Source: Pleurocapsa sp. MO_226.B13
GTDB taxonomy: Bacteria > Cyanobacteriota > Cyanobacteriia > Cyanobacteriales > Xenococcaceae
Direction: 5' to 3'
DNA: 7,387 bases
NCBI GenBank assembly: GCA_030064795.1
Contig: JASJEI010000403.1
Location: 1 to 7,387, forward strand
Made by a program: the position numbers and the translations under genes. The notes under the pieces were generated by a model, which searched no databases, was not told where the DNA came from, and worked only from the letters and a program-made list of their open reading frames with translations. Position 1 is the first letter of the stretch. The number at the start of each line of letters is the position of its first letter. Of this stretch, positions 1 to 7,236 are shown piece by piece.

Positions 1-115
1 ATATCGAGGGATTACCCATAGATTCCTGGGACATCAAGCTAGATTTTATTTGTACTGAAACAAAATTTTTGTAAAGATAAGTTAATCCTAAAAGTCAGGT
101 AATATTGATTGATAA

Positions 116-350
116 TTAATCATAAAAATTTACTATATTGATGGGAAATTTTTCTAAAAAATCTCGCACCACTTTTTCATCATCGGAAAAGCCATTGAGG
201 TCGTAAATTCCAGGTAAATCGACTAATTCTGTGAGTTTGCCGTCAATTTTAACTTTAGCCTGAAGAAAACTGACTGTCATCCCAGGCCAATTGCCCACAG
301 CAGCCGTAGACCCAGTAAGACGATTAAAAAAAAGTGGATTTTCCCGTGTT
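116..350 (-). pseudogene. feoB: feoB remnant (ferrous iron transporter B, start of G domain only)
   Basis: Intact FeoB is a large inner-membrane Fe(II) transporter with an N-terminal GTPase-like domain. Here only about 75 codons survive. Reading leftward on the minus strand, the G1 motif reads NTGKSTFF, followed after a one-base frame change by NRLTGSTAAV, then GNWPGMTVSF and the G3-type motif VDLPGIYDLNG, ending near INIV. After that the reading departs from FeoB and stops at 116-118. The frame change falls in a run of eight A on the plus strand (326-333), where seven would keep FeoB in frame. The first residues before G1, the rest of the G domain and the whole membrane domain are missing. 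The upstream side joins an IS1380 transposase fragment directly. The family call is confident because the motif order and spacing match FeoB closely; the fragment cannot be a working transporter. Confidence 0.85.
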
Positions 351-863
351 AGCTACTAATAAATGATGACCACAAAAAATGTATAAAGGAGCATAACATA
401 CTTCCTGATAATAAGTATTGAAAAATGCGCCTTCTTGATTTCCATGTACTTGGTCGTCCGTGACATCCATGTCTAAGATAATTCTTTTCGGAGGTTTTTT
501 ATAAGACTTGCAAAATATTTCAACAAAAGCTTTTTCAAGTTCTTTAAATAAAGGTTCTATTTTATGAGAACGACTCGTCTTTTGGTCAAGGATGGTTTCG
601 GGACAATATTCTAATCGGTTAATGGTACTTTTCCCTGCCAAAACTGCTTCAGTAGAGTCAAGGAAATTGAGTTTTTCTAAGGCGAGTGCCAAGGCAGGAT
701 CATAACGTAATTTCTCATGGTCATTGACATCTTCATAACCTAAGATAATACCATAAACTCTTTGTGCAAGTAATTGGTGAACGGGATAATCTACATAAGA
801 GGAGTTTCGATAATCTTGAAAACATTTGGCAAATCTTGCCGTAATTTTTAGTGGGGATGCTAA
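351..863 (-). pseudogene. IS1380-family transposase remnant, truncated at both ends
   Basis: This is an open minus-strand stretch of about 170 codons. It contains family landmarks in order: ARFAKCFQDYRN, then LLAQRVYGIILGYEDVNDH with LRYDPALALAL, AGKSTINRLEY, ILDMDVTDDQVHGNQEG (with the first catalytic Asp of the DDE triad), and YYQEVCYAPLYIFCGHHLL. IS1380 transposases are usually around 430-450 residues, so this is roughly the N-terminal half without its first few dozen residues. The upstream end runs into a stop (864-866) next to a HIP1 site. The downstream end breaks off right after HHLLVA, where FeoB sequence begins in the same frame, so the remaining catalytic residues are lost. I see no start codon with a ribosome binding site and no terminal inverted repeats, so it is immobile debris. 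Confidence 0.85.
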
Positions 864-1180
864 CTAAAGCGATCGCGCTTCTTGGAGAGAAAAGCCATAA
901 GACTTCTAACTAAAACCTCAACTGCTCGATGTAATGTGGATAAATACACTTTCAGTATCCCTTATTTTTTTAGTATGCGTTTGCCCTGTCCTATTATTTA
1001 CAAACAGTCTCTAACAATTTTTGCCATTGAGAGAATTTCTGACGCTTCATAAGTTCCTCAACTTCTTTTTCTACACTTTAGATGGGGCTAAGAAGTGCTA
1101 TTTAAGTAGTTAGGCATCTTTCAGTCAGGAGATCGCGCGAGAGGGAGGAGGCTGAGGTGTTCGCCTTGCTCCCGCAGGAG
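864..1180. other. gene-free stretch between the transposase remnant and the sigma factor promoter
   Basis: No credible gene is visible on either strand. The stretch starts with a HIP1 octamer (869-876) that continues as GCGATCGCGCT, an 11-mer shared with the infB linker. On the minus strand a 28-codon open stretch (994-1077) encodes a Lys/Glu/Gln-rich peptide that includes MKRQKFSQWQKLLETV and ends in two successive stops. It looks like the tail of a lost gene, but I recognise no family. Around 1129-1180 the base composition turns GC-rich, with a small CTCC/GGAG hairpin at 1169-1180. That could be an eroded interspersed repeat or part of the leader region upstream of the sigma gene. Confidence 0.5.
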
Positions 1181-1185
1181 GTTGA

Positions 1186-1214
1186 TTGTGGCTATTTAAT
1201 TAAAATAGTATAAT
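1186..1214 (+). promoter_or_regulatory. candidate sigma-70-type promoter of the sigma factor gene
   Basis: A perfect -10 hexamer TATAAT lies at 1209-1214. Seventeen bases upstream is a weak -35 candidate, TTGTGG (1186-1191); a better hexamer, TTGATT (1182-1187), has an overly long 21-base spacer. The surroundings are AT-rich, and the box is about 67 bases before the start codon, which would leave a 5' leader of some 60 bases. Only the -10 box is strong, so a promoter that depends mainly on its -10 region is possible. Confidence 0.5.
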
Positions 1215-1280
1215 TGTACTAGTAAAGAGAATAACAGAAAGCCTTAGCTTATCCCTCGTTAGTCAAGTAAAAATACACAA

Positions 1281-2267
1281 ATGAAGGTTATCAAACTCAA
1301 CCAGAAAAATAATCAATCCAAATCATCGACAGATACGGTACGTGCTTATCTGCACGAGATCGGTCAAGTGCCCTTACTAGAACATTCCGAAGAAATTATT
1401 TATGGTAAGCAGGTGCAGCGCATGATGTCCGTATTAACTGAGAAAGAAAAACTAGAGCAACAGCGCGGACGCTCGCTCGCTCGGTTAGAATGGGCTGATG
1501 CCGTTGGTTTGAGCGAAGGGGAACTTAACCTGATTTTAGAGGAAGGACAGCGAGCTAAGACCAAAATGATTGAAGCGAATTTGCGTTTGGTAGTAGCGAT
1601 CGCCAAAAAATATCTCAAGCGTAACCTAGAATTTTTGGACTTGATTCAAGAAGGAAGTCTGGGCTTGGAAAGAGGTGTGGAAAAGTTCGACCCCACCAAA
1701 GGATATCGTTTTTCTACCTATGCCTATTGGTGGATTCGCCAGGCGATAACGCGAGCGCTCGCCCAACAAGCACGGACAATTCGCCTGCCCATTCACGTCA
1801 CCGAAAAGCTCAACAAAATCAAAAAAACACAGCTTAAACTAGCTCAGAGGTTGGGTCGCTCTGCTACTACCAGTGAAGTTGCCGAGGAGTTAGGCATGGA
1901 ATCAGCTCAGGTTCGCGATTATCTCAAGGCAGCACGACACCCTCTGTCCCTGGATGTACGCATTGGTGACAACCAAGATACCGAGTTGTCCGAGATGATC
2001 GAGGATGGTGAGGCTTCCCCGGAAGATTACGCAACCTTTGAGTTAATGCGGCAGGATGTAAGAGAGATACTGTCAGAATTGAACCCCAAAGAACGAGAAA
2101 TTCTCTCACTGCATTTCGGTTTAGAAGATGGTCAAGAATTGTCCTTAGCTAAAATTGCTCGGAGGTTAAATCTCAGTCGCGAACGAGTCCGTCAGTTACA
2201 AAGTCGAGCCCTGGCTCATCTTCGCTCCCGACATCCCTTAGCTCTGCGGGATTATCTTACTAGCTAG
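1281..2267 (+). CDS. group 2 RNA polymerase sigma factor (RpoD/SigA family, SigB-E-like)
   Basis: The 328-residue protein binds core RNA polymerase and directs it to promoters. Region 1.2 is at about 18-46 (TVRAYLHEIGQVPLLEHSEE). Region 2 covers about 94-163 and includes the core-binding stretch NLRLVVAIAKKY (100-111), DLIQEGSLGLERGVEKFDP and the -10 recognition helix with FSTYAYWWIRQAITRAL (144-160). Region 3 covers about 167-245. Region 4 (about 256-316) has an HTH with LSLAKIARRLNLSRERVRQL. There is no region 1.1 or long acidic N-terminus, and the protein is shorter than the principal SigA. This fits the non-essential group 2 factors that cyanobacteria use for light, nutrient and stress adaptation. 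I cannot decide between SigB, SigC, SigD and SigE from the sequence alone. The ATG is the natural start because homology begins shortly after it, but it has no clear Shine-Dalgarno. The stop is followed 70 bp later by the ATPase gene, which may be co-transcribed. Confidence 0.95.
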   Translation: MKVIKLNQKNNQSKSSTDTVRAYLHEIGQVPLLEHSEEIIYGKQVQRMMSVLTEKEKLEQQRGRSLARLEWADAVGLSEGELNLILEEGQRAKTKMIEANLRLVVAIAKKYLKRNLEFLDLIQEGSLGLERGVEKFDPTKGYRFSTYAYWWIRQAITRALAQQARTIRLPIHVTEKLNKIKKTQLKLAQRLGRSATTSEVAEELGMESAQVRDYLKAARHPLSLDVRIGDNQDTELSEMIEDGEASPEDYATFELMRQDVREILSELNPKEREILSLHFGLEDGQELSLAKIARRLNLSRERVRQLQSRALAHLRSRHPLALRDYLTS

Positions 2268-2286
2268 ATCTAGAGTAAATTGATTT

Positions 2287-2313
2287 GGAGGAAAAAGCAG
2301 AATTAGCCAATTA
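2287..2313 (+). promoter_or_regulatory. Shine-Dalgarno GGAGG and probable noncanonical start region of the ATPase gene
   Basis: GGAGG (2287-2291) is the only good ribosome binding site before the ATPase gene, but no ATG, GTG or TTG follows it at a suitable distance in the right frame. The frame is open back to a TGA at 2281-2283. Its upstream codons encode QLISNELKKFLAILPRDI. From memory this resembles the usual cyanobacterial N-terminus of the family, which starts with Met-Ile and then an acidic/Leu-rich helix before ILP. In-frame candidates are ATT at 2302 (10 bases after GGAGG) and ATA at 2311. TTA (2308) sits where homologues would have ATG. Confidence 0.45.
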
Positions 2314-2337
2314 ATATCTAACGAACTCAAAAAATTC

Positions 2338-3921
2338 TTGGCAATTTTACCGAGAGACATCAGACGAGTCTTAGAACAGCACCCGCAACGGGATAACTTA
2401 ATTGAAGTGGTCATGGATCTGGGTCGTCCCCCAGAGGCTCGCTTTCTGGGGCAAAGCGAATATCTTACCCAAACTCCCCTGACCCTCAGACAGCTGAACT
2501 ATTCCATTCGCAGGGTCGGGCGTTTTAGTGAAGATAACCGAGCGGGAATCGAGCCAACCCTGCACCGCATCAGTGCCATTCGCAATCGCGTCGGCAAAAT
2601 TATCGGTCTGACGTGTCGTTTTGGTCGCGCAGTTTACGGGACCATCGAGCCGCTCCGCGACCTGGTCGAAAGAGGTCAGTCAATGTTGATCTTAGGTCGC
2701 CCTGGCGTGGGCAAAACAACTGCCCTGCGTGAAATTGCTCGGATTTTAGCCGACGATCTCGATAAGCGAGTCGTCATTGTAGACACCTCCAACGAAATTG
2801 CGGGGGATGGGGATATTCCTCACCCAGCTATCGGTAGAGCGAGACGGATGCAAGTTGCCCGCCCAGAATTGCAGCATCAAGTGATGATTGAGGCGGTAGA
2901 AAACCACATGCCAGAAGTTATCGTGATTGATGAGATTGGCACGGAACGAGAAGCTCTGGCAGCTAGGACTATTGCCGAACGGGGCGTGCAGCTAGTGGGA
3001 ACTGCTCACGGCAATTCGATTGAAAACCTGATTAAGAACCCTACCCTGTGCGATTTGGTAGGTGGAATTCAGTCCGTGACCCTCGGTGATGAAGAAGCCG
3101 AACGCAGGCATACTCAAAAGAGTATCTTAGAGCGCAAAGCCCCACCTACTTTTGAGATAGCTGTGGAAATGCAGTCACGGCAGGACTGGGTAGTACATGA
3201 AAACCTTGCTGATACAGTAGACAGTCTCTTGCTGGGGTATCAGCCGTTGCAGCAAGTGAGAACCGTCGATGCTAGCGGTCGGGTTACGATTAGGCGCGAA
3301 CCACAACGGTCAGCTGGAAAGCGGAAGACTGGAAAGCTTTTACTTTTTCCTCACGGAGGAGAGCACTCGCCGAGCGAAGTTGCGAATCAGTTAGAGCATT
3401 TTGATGCCATGAGTCGCCCACAGGGTATAAAGAGGGAAGAATTACCGTTGCGGGTTTATCCCTACGGCATTAGTCGCCAGAAGTTAGCAGAGGCGATCGC
3501 TCAGCAGGACTTGCCAGTAGTGTTGACCAGGAATCTGGAGACTGCTCGGGTAATTTTAAGCCAACGGGAACACGCGAAAAAAGACTCGAAGTTAGAACAT
3601 CTGGCAGAACGCCATCAACTGCCGATTCACATTGTTGAAGCCAGTACCGTCTCGGAGATTACTCGTACCTTGCGACGGCTGTTAGGCATGGACGAAAAAC
3701 ACTTTTATACTGAAGGTAGTAGTTCGGATAAGATGGCAGCCCTGGAAGAAGCTCGACTAGCAGTGGAGCGAGTAGTGATTCCGTTAAGACAGCCGATGGA
3801 TTTGCTGCCGCGCTCGGCTCGGGTACGTAAAATGCAACATCAACTGGTTGACCGTTATCGTTTGCACTCCAAAAGTATCGGTTCTGAACCAGAGCGTTAC
3901 CTGCGTATTTATCCAGCCTAA
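2338..3921 (+). CDS. R3H domain-containing AAA-type ATPase (SpoIIIAA-like, cyanobacterial/plastid family)
   Basis: From the conservative TTG start the protein has 527 residues. An N-terminal segment (about 1-110, with EQHPQRDNLIEVVMDLGR and the conserved HRISAIRNRVGKIIGLTCR) precedes an AAA-type P-loop ATPase core. Walker A is GRPGVGKT (120-127) and Walker B is EVIVIDEIGTE (193-203, acidic pair D198/E199). The sensor-like GTAHGN follows at 221-226, with ERKAPPTFEIAVEM at 265-278. The middle (about 315-370) is basic and variable. The C-terminal part ends in an R3H single-stranded nucleic acid binding motif with R506-x3-H510 and SEPERYLRIYP. No signal peptide or membrane segment is evident, so it is probably cytoplasmic. 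The family is widespread in cyanobacteria and resembles the ATPase core of SpoIIIAA and plastid Ycf45-type proteins; its role in the cell is not established, and nucleic-acid-dependent ATPase activity is an inference. The TTG at 2338 has no ribosome binding site, and the coding frame clearly continues upstream, so the true start is probably near 2302-2311. Confidence 0.9.
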   Translation: MAILPRDIRRVLEQHPQRDNLIEVVMDLGRPPEARFLGQSEYLTQTPLTLRQLNYSIRRVGRFSEDNRAGIEPTLHRISAIRNRVGKIIGLTCRFGRAVYGTIEPLRDLVERGQSMLILGRPGVGKTTALREIARILADDLDKRVVIVDTSNEIAGDGDIPHPAIGRARRMQVARPELQHQVMIEAVENHMPEVIVIDEIGTEREALAARTIAERGVQLVGTAHGNSIENLIKNPTLCDLVGGIQSVTLGDEEAERRHTQKSILERKAPPTFEIAVEMQSRQDWVVHENLADTVDSLLLGYQPLQQVRTVDASGRVTIRREPQRSAGKRKTGKLLLFPHGGEHSPSEVANQLEHFDAMSRPQGIKREELPLRVYPYGISRQKLAEAIAQQDLPVVLTRNLETARVILSQREHAKKDSKLEHLAERHQLPIHIVEASTVSEITRTLRRLLGMDEKHFYTEGSSSDKMAALEEARLAVERVVIPLRQPMDLLPRSARVRKMQHQLVDRYRLHSKSIGSEPERYLRIYPA

Positions 3922-3934
3922 TCGATTTCTACCC

Positions 3935-4017
3935 AGATAGTCTTAGATAGTCCCCCCAAAATTATGTCGCTCAATATCGACAATCGGGCGATCGTGAATG
4001 ATAAGTAAATGATAAGT
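3935..4017 (+). repeat. short tandem direct repeats in the infB leader
   Basis: Two small repeat pairs lie in the 111-bp gap before infB. AGATAGTC occurs at 3935-3942 and 3945-3952 (period 10) and is followed by a run of six C. AATGATAAGT occurs at 3997-4006 and 4008-4017 (period 11) and ends just before the Shine-Dalgarno. The spacing of about one helical turn would suit a protein binding site, but replication slippage explains them equally well. Confidence 0.5.
3977..4005 (+). promoter_or_regulatory. weak candidate promoter for infB
   Basis: TCGACA (3977-3982) matches the -35 consensus at five of six positions. It is separated by 17 bases from GATAAG (4000-4005), which matches the -10 consensus at four of six. 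The position is close to the gene, leaving only about 20 bases of leader including the ribosome binding site. Transcription from upstream genes is equally possible. Confidence 0.25.
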
Positions 4018-4018
4018 C

Positions 4019-4024
4019 AAGGAG
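4019..4024 (+). promoter_or_regulatory. ribosome binding site of infB
   Basis: AAGGAG lies eight bases before the ATG at 4033, an ideal Shine-Dalgarno spacing. It settles the infB start, since the conserved N-terminal IF2N domain begins a few residues later. It is the best ribosome binding site in the window, in contrast to the sigma gene and the ATPase gene. Confidence 0.8.
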
Positions 4025-4032
4025 AATAATAA

Positions 4033-6894
4033 ATGAACAAAGATAGAATCAGAATTTACGAATTATCGAAAGAATTAAATCTAAATAACCAAGAACTGTT
4101 GGCACTTTGCGCTCGGCTCAATATTGCTGCGAAAAGCCATAGCAGCACCATTAGTCAATTCGACGCAGATCATCTTCGTTCGAGCGCAAAAAAACCGGCA
4201 AAATCCGCTCGCTCTGACAAACAGCAGCTCTTGGGAATCCGCAAATCCCAGTCGAGTAAACGAACTAAATCACAAACATCGGTTCCTCACTCTCCCAAAT
4301 CGACCGTAAGGTCTACTGTGGCATCCCGTCCTCGGTCTACTTCTCCCAGGAAACTGACGACCCCAACTCGACCACGGGTCAAACCAGAACTAGCCAAACC
4401 CCCCGTCAAACCTATGCCATCTATGGCTGACAAAGCAAAACCAACTAGGAAAAAACCGTCTACTCCGAGACGGGAGCGGGTTCAAGGTACTTCGTCCTTG
4501 ACGGGTAAAAAATCTCTGGAGACAACCCAGAAAATCTTAGCTAAAAAACCACCTCATCCTACTTCAGATAAGCAGGCTGATGTGCAGAAGCAAAAAGAGA
4601 GAGAATCTGTAACAACTAAACCCTTGCCAGAATTGCGACGACCCAAACCACCGCGTTCGGTTGAATCCGAAACCACTGCGATCGCGCTCCGCGAGGCAGC
4701 GAAGCCGATCGCGCTACATCCAAAACCGACTCGGGTAACAGCAGAATCTCAGGAATTGAAAGCAAAACCAAAACAACTACGGTCGCTTCCAAAACCACCT
4801 CGTTCTTACAAAACAGCTAAAAAGCGACGCTCGGAAGAATTCGATGAGGAACTTCAGACAAAAGCAAAAGCTGGAAGTAGGAGCGAGCGTCGGTTACGAC
4901 TCATCGAGCTGGAGTCAGAAGCGGATTGGGAAACTGCAAAACTCCCTCGCCATGCGGCCAAACCAGGTAGCCTTGCCACAGAACGTCCCGCAAAACGATC
5001 GGGCTCAGACTCACCTGCCAGGGTTAGCTCAACTGTCACTGCTGCTAAGAGTCAAAAACGCCATGAAGCTAAGAGCGATCGCTCCAAACCTCCAGAACCA
5101 GAACCGAAGCGCGAACGCCCAGAAAACCTGGTAGTTACGGGTAGCATGACTATTTCAGAACTGGCAGAAGCTTTGGCAGTTCGGGATACAGAAATTGTCA
5201 AAATCCTGTTCGTTAAAGGCATGGCAGTCAATATCACTCAAAGCTTGGACATCCCGACTATAACTCTAGTCGGTGAGGAGTTGGGAGTTTCAGTCGAGAC
5301 AGCTGAACCAAAAGCGGAAGCAGGTCAAGTTACCGAGATGCTGGATGTAGAAGATCTGGAAAATCTTCAACCTCGTCCGCCAGTGGTGACGATTATGGGT
5401 CACGTAGATCACGGTAAAACCTCTCTGCTCGATGCAATTCGTCATACTAAAGTTGCACAAGGGGAAGTGGGAGGCATTACCCAACACATCGGAGCATACC
5501 GTGTAGAAATCGAACTCGAAGGTCAAAGCAAGCCAGTGGTCTTCCTCGATACTCCTGGTCATGAAGCTTTTACTGCGATGCGAGCCAGGGGAACGAGAGT
5601 TACCGATATTGCCGTTCTGGTTGTCGCTGCCGATGATGGCGTTCAACCCCAAACTGTTGAAGCAATTAACCACGCCCAAGCTGCTGAAGTTCCCATCTTG
5701 GTTGCGATCAACAAAATCGATAAACCCGAAGCTCAACCCGATCGCGTTAAGCAGGAACTAAGTGAATACGGTTTGGTGCCAGAAGAGTGGGGTGGTGACA
5801 CGATTATGGTTCCTGTCAGTGCGGTTCAACGGTCAAACCTAGATGAACTATTGGAGATGATTCTATTGGTAGCGGAAGTCTCTGACCTCCAAGCTAACCC
5901 GAATCGATCTGCAAAAGGCACGGTTATTGAAGCCAACCTAGATAAAACTAGAGGGGCTGTGGCTACTCTTTTAGTGCAAAATGGTACGCTGCACGTGGGC
6001 GACATTCTGGTGGCTGGTTCTACTTTTGGTAAAGTCAGGACAATGGTCAACGATCGTGGTCGCCGAGTGAAAGTTGCCCCTCCATCCTTGGCAGTAGAAA
6101 TTTCGGGTTTAAGTGACGTGCCTGCTGCTGGGGATGAGTTCTCCGTTTTCCAGCACGAAAAAGAAGCCAGAGCGATCGCTGCTACTAGAGTGAAGCAACA
6201 ACGGCAAGCCCGTCTCACCCAAGGGGGGATCTCCCTGACCGCTCTCTCGGCTCAAGCCCAACAAGGTGAGTTGAAGGAACTCAATCTGATCTTGAAAGCA
6301 GACGTTCGGGGTACGGTAGAAGCCATTGTGGGGTCACTCCAGCAATTGCCTCAAGATGAAGTGCAACTCCGCCTGTTGTTGGCTGCCCCTGGTGAAATCA
6401 CCGAGACAGATATTGACTTGGCTGCTGCCAGTGATGCCGTAATTATCGGTTTTAATACGACCCTTGCTAGTGGTGCGAGAGAAGCAGCCGATGTCGCTGG
6501 TGTAGATATACGAGAATACAACATCATCTATCAACTGCTGGAAGACATCCAAGGCGCAATGGAAGGTCTTTTAGAGCCAGAGTTAGTCGCACAAGAACTG
6601 GGTACTGCTGAAGTGCGTGCTGTCTTCTCCGTTGGTCGTGGTAAGGTTGCTGGTTGCTATATCCAGTCGGGCAAGGTAGTCCGTAACTGCAAGCTACGGG
6701 TACATCGGGGCGATCGGGTCATTTATGAAGGTCATCTTGACTCTCTTAAACGGATGAAAGATGATGTTAAGGAAGTCAACGCTGGTTATGAGTGTGGTCT
6801 TGGTATCCATCGCTTCAATGACTGGGTTGTTGGAGACATTATCGAAGCCTTTCAAATGGTAACTAAGCGTCGTACTCTTGCAGGAGCCAAGTAA
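4033..6894 (+). CDS. infB: translation initiation factor IF-2
   Basis: IF-2 is the cytoplasmic GTPase that brings initiator fMet-tRNA to the 30S subunit and promotes 50S joining. The 953-residue protein has the long cyanobacterial form. An N-terminal IF2N subdomain (about 5-52, [19 protein letters not shown]) is followed by a linker of about 310 residues rich in Lys, Pro, Ser, Arg and Thr. A second IF2N domain lies at about 372-420 ([20 protein letters not shown]). The G domain starts near 450, with G1 GHVDHGKT (456-463), the switch I segment [11 protein letters not shown]3 DTPGHE (506-511), G4 NKID (560-563) and G5 SA (596-597). Domains II and III follow ([14 protein letters not shown] near 750). 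The C-terminal fMet-tRNA binding part carries the family signature around [16 protein letters not shown] (870-885). All key GTPase residues are present and the frame is intact. The nusA and ylxR genes that commonly precede infB are absent. The linker contains a HIP1-bearing repeat (4678-4715). Confidence 0.98.
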   Translation: MNKDRIRIYELSKELNLNNQELLALCARLNIAAKSHSSTISQFDADHLRSSAKKPAKSARSDKQQLLGIRKSQSSKRTKSQTSVPHSPKSTVRSTVASRPRSTSPRKLTTPTRPRVKPELAKPPVKPMPSMADKAKPTRKKPSTPRRERVQGTSSLTGKKSLETTQKILAKKPPHPTSDKQADVQKQKERESVTTKPLPELRRPKPPRSVESETTAIALREAAKPIALHPKPTRVTAESQELKAKPKQLRSLPKPPRSYKTAKKRRSEEFDEELQTKAKAGSRSERRLRLIELESEADWETAKLPRHAAKPGSLATERPAKRSGSDSPARVSSTVTAAKSQKRHEAKSDRSKPPEPEPKRERPENLVVTGSMTISELAEALAVRDTEIVKILFVKGMAVNITQSLDIPTITLVGEELGVSVETAEPKAEAGQVTEMLDVEDLENLQPRPPVVTIMGHVDHGKTSLLDAIRHTKVAQGEVGGITQHIGAYRVEIELEGQSKPVVFLDTPGHEAFTAMRARGTRVTDIAVLVVAADDGVQPQTVEAINHAQAAEVPILVAINKIDKPEAQPDRVKQELSEYGLVPEEWGGDTIMVPVSAVQRSNLDELLEMILLVAEVSDLQANPNRSAKGTVIEANLDKTRGAVATLLVQNGTLHVGDILVAGSTFGKVRTMVNDRGRRVKVAPPSLAVEISGLSDVPAAGDEFSVFQHEKEARAIAATRVKQQRQARLTQGGISLTALSAQAQQGELKELNLILKADVRGTVEAIVGSLQQLPQDEVQLRLLLAAPGEITETDIDLAAASDAVIIGFNTTLASGAREAADVAGVDIREYNIIYQLLEDIQGAMEGLLEPELVAQELGTAEVRAVFSVGRGKVAGCYIQSGKVVRNCKLRVHRGDRVIYEGHLDSLKRMKDDVKEVNAGYECGLGIHRFNDWVVGDIIEAFQMVTKRRTLAGAK
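4678..4715 (+). repeat. HIP1-containing direct repeat inside the infB linker
   Basis: CGATCGCGCT occurs twice, at 4679-4688 and 4706-4715, exactly 27 bases (nine codons) apart, separated by a GC-rich segment containing CCGCGAGGCAGCGAAG. The first copy is part of a full HIP1 octamer. Both are read in the same frame, giving AIAL and PIAL in the linker. The composition resembles the HIP1-type interspersed repeats common in cyanobacteria and stands out from the A-rich Lys/Pro codons around it. The linker tolerates sequence change, so an in-frame repeat insertion is plausible but unproven. Confidence 0.45.
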
Positions 6895-7236
6895 TCGCTA
6901 TTTGGGGTTCTAGGACTCTGTAAGTGGGAGATTATTGTGGGGAGAGCTATTTGACCGAACTCCTCGTTCCCCAGTCCCCAGAGACTGAAGCCTGTTTGTC
7001 AATTAATTTACTCGACTGTTGTGATTTCGGCGATCGCTATCAAAAAATCAAGCAGGCACCTCCTTGTGTTGTTTGGCAAATAACCGCGAAAATACCTCGG
7101 TAGCAGATTGACCCTGCTCTAGAGCGATCGCTCTTTGTCAAAACTAACTTTTTCCGATTGCTCCCTTGTAAACAGCGAGCGATTGCTGGTTAGAATGCAG
7201 ACATATCTCTTGATGATGGTATTAGCTTCTCTAGGG
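6895..7236. other. gene-free stretch downstream of infB
   Basis: No convincing gene is visible. Just after infB are two adjacent heptamers, CCCCAGT and CCCCAGA (6969-6982), like the short CCCCAGT-type tandem repeats known from cyanobacteria. TGGGGA (6938-6943) can pair with TCCCCA (6968-6973) across a 24-base loop, but no T-run follows, so an intrinsic terminator is not supported. HIP1 octamers lie at 7030-7037 and 7124-7131, the latter inside a perfect 14-bp palindrome (7121-7134). On the minus strand an open stretch ending at 7048-7050 encodes EQGQSATEVFSRLFAKQHK, which reads like a protein tail; it has no start and no family that I recognise. Confidence 0.5.
7121..7134. repeat. 14-bp palindrome centred on a HIP1 octamer
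   Basis: AGAGCGATCGCTCT is perfectly self-complementary. HIP1 is itself an 8-bp palindrome, here extended by three bases on each side. Such extended HIP1 sites are common in cyanobacterial intergenic DNA, and no specific role is claimed. Confidence 0.7.

Noticed and set aside
18..45. A minus-strand peptide reading LDVPGIYG, resembling the FeoB G3 motif, near the left edge.
   Set aside because: It is only eight residues, is followed by a stop and has no flanking FeoB similarity. A chance match is more likely than a second copy. A start codon at 32-34 on the minus strand lacks a ribosome binding site and runs off the window.
2257..2278. Inverted arms TTACT/AGTAA around the palindrome CTAGATCTAG at the sigma gene stop, considered as a terminator.
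   Set aside because: The arms are short and AT-rich, the middle does not pair cleanly with them, and no T-run follows.
5290..5736. A 148-codon open reading on the strand opposite infB.
   Set aside because: It lies wholly antisense to the conserved G domain of infB and shows no family motif. The same holds for the other antisense and out-of-frame readings within the sigma, ATPase and infB genes.
6938..6973. TGGGGA/TCCCCA hairpin after infB, considered as an intrinsic terminator.
   Set aside because: The stem is six base pairs with a 24-base loop and there is no downstream T-run.
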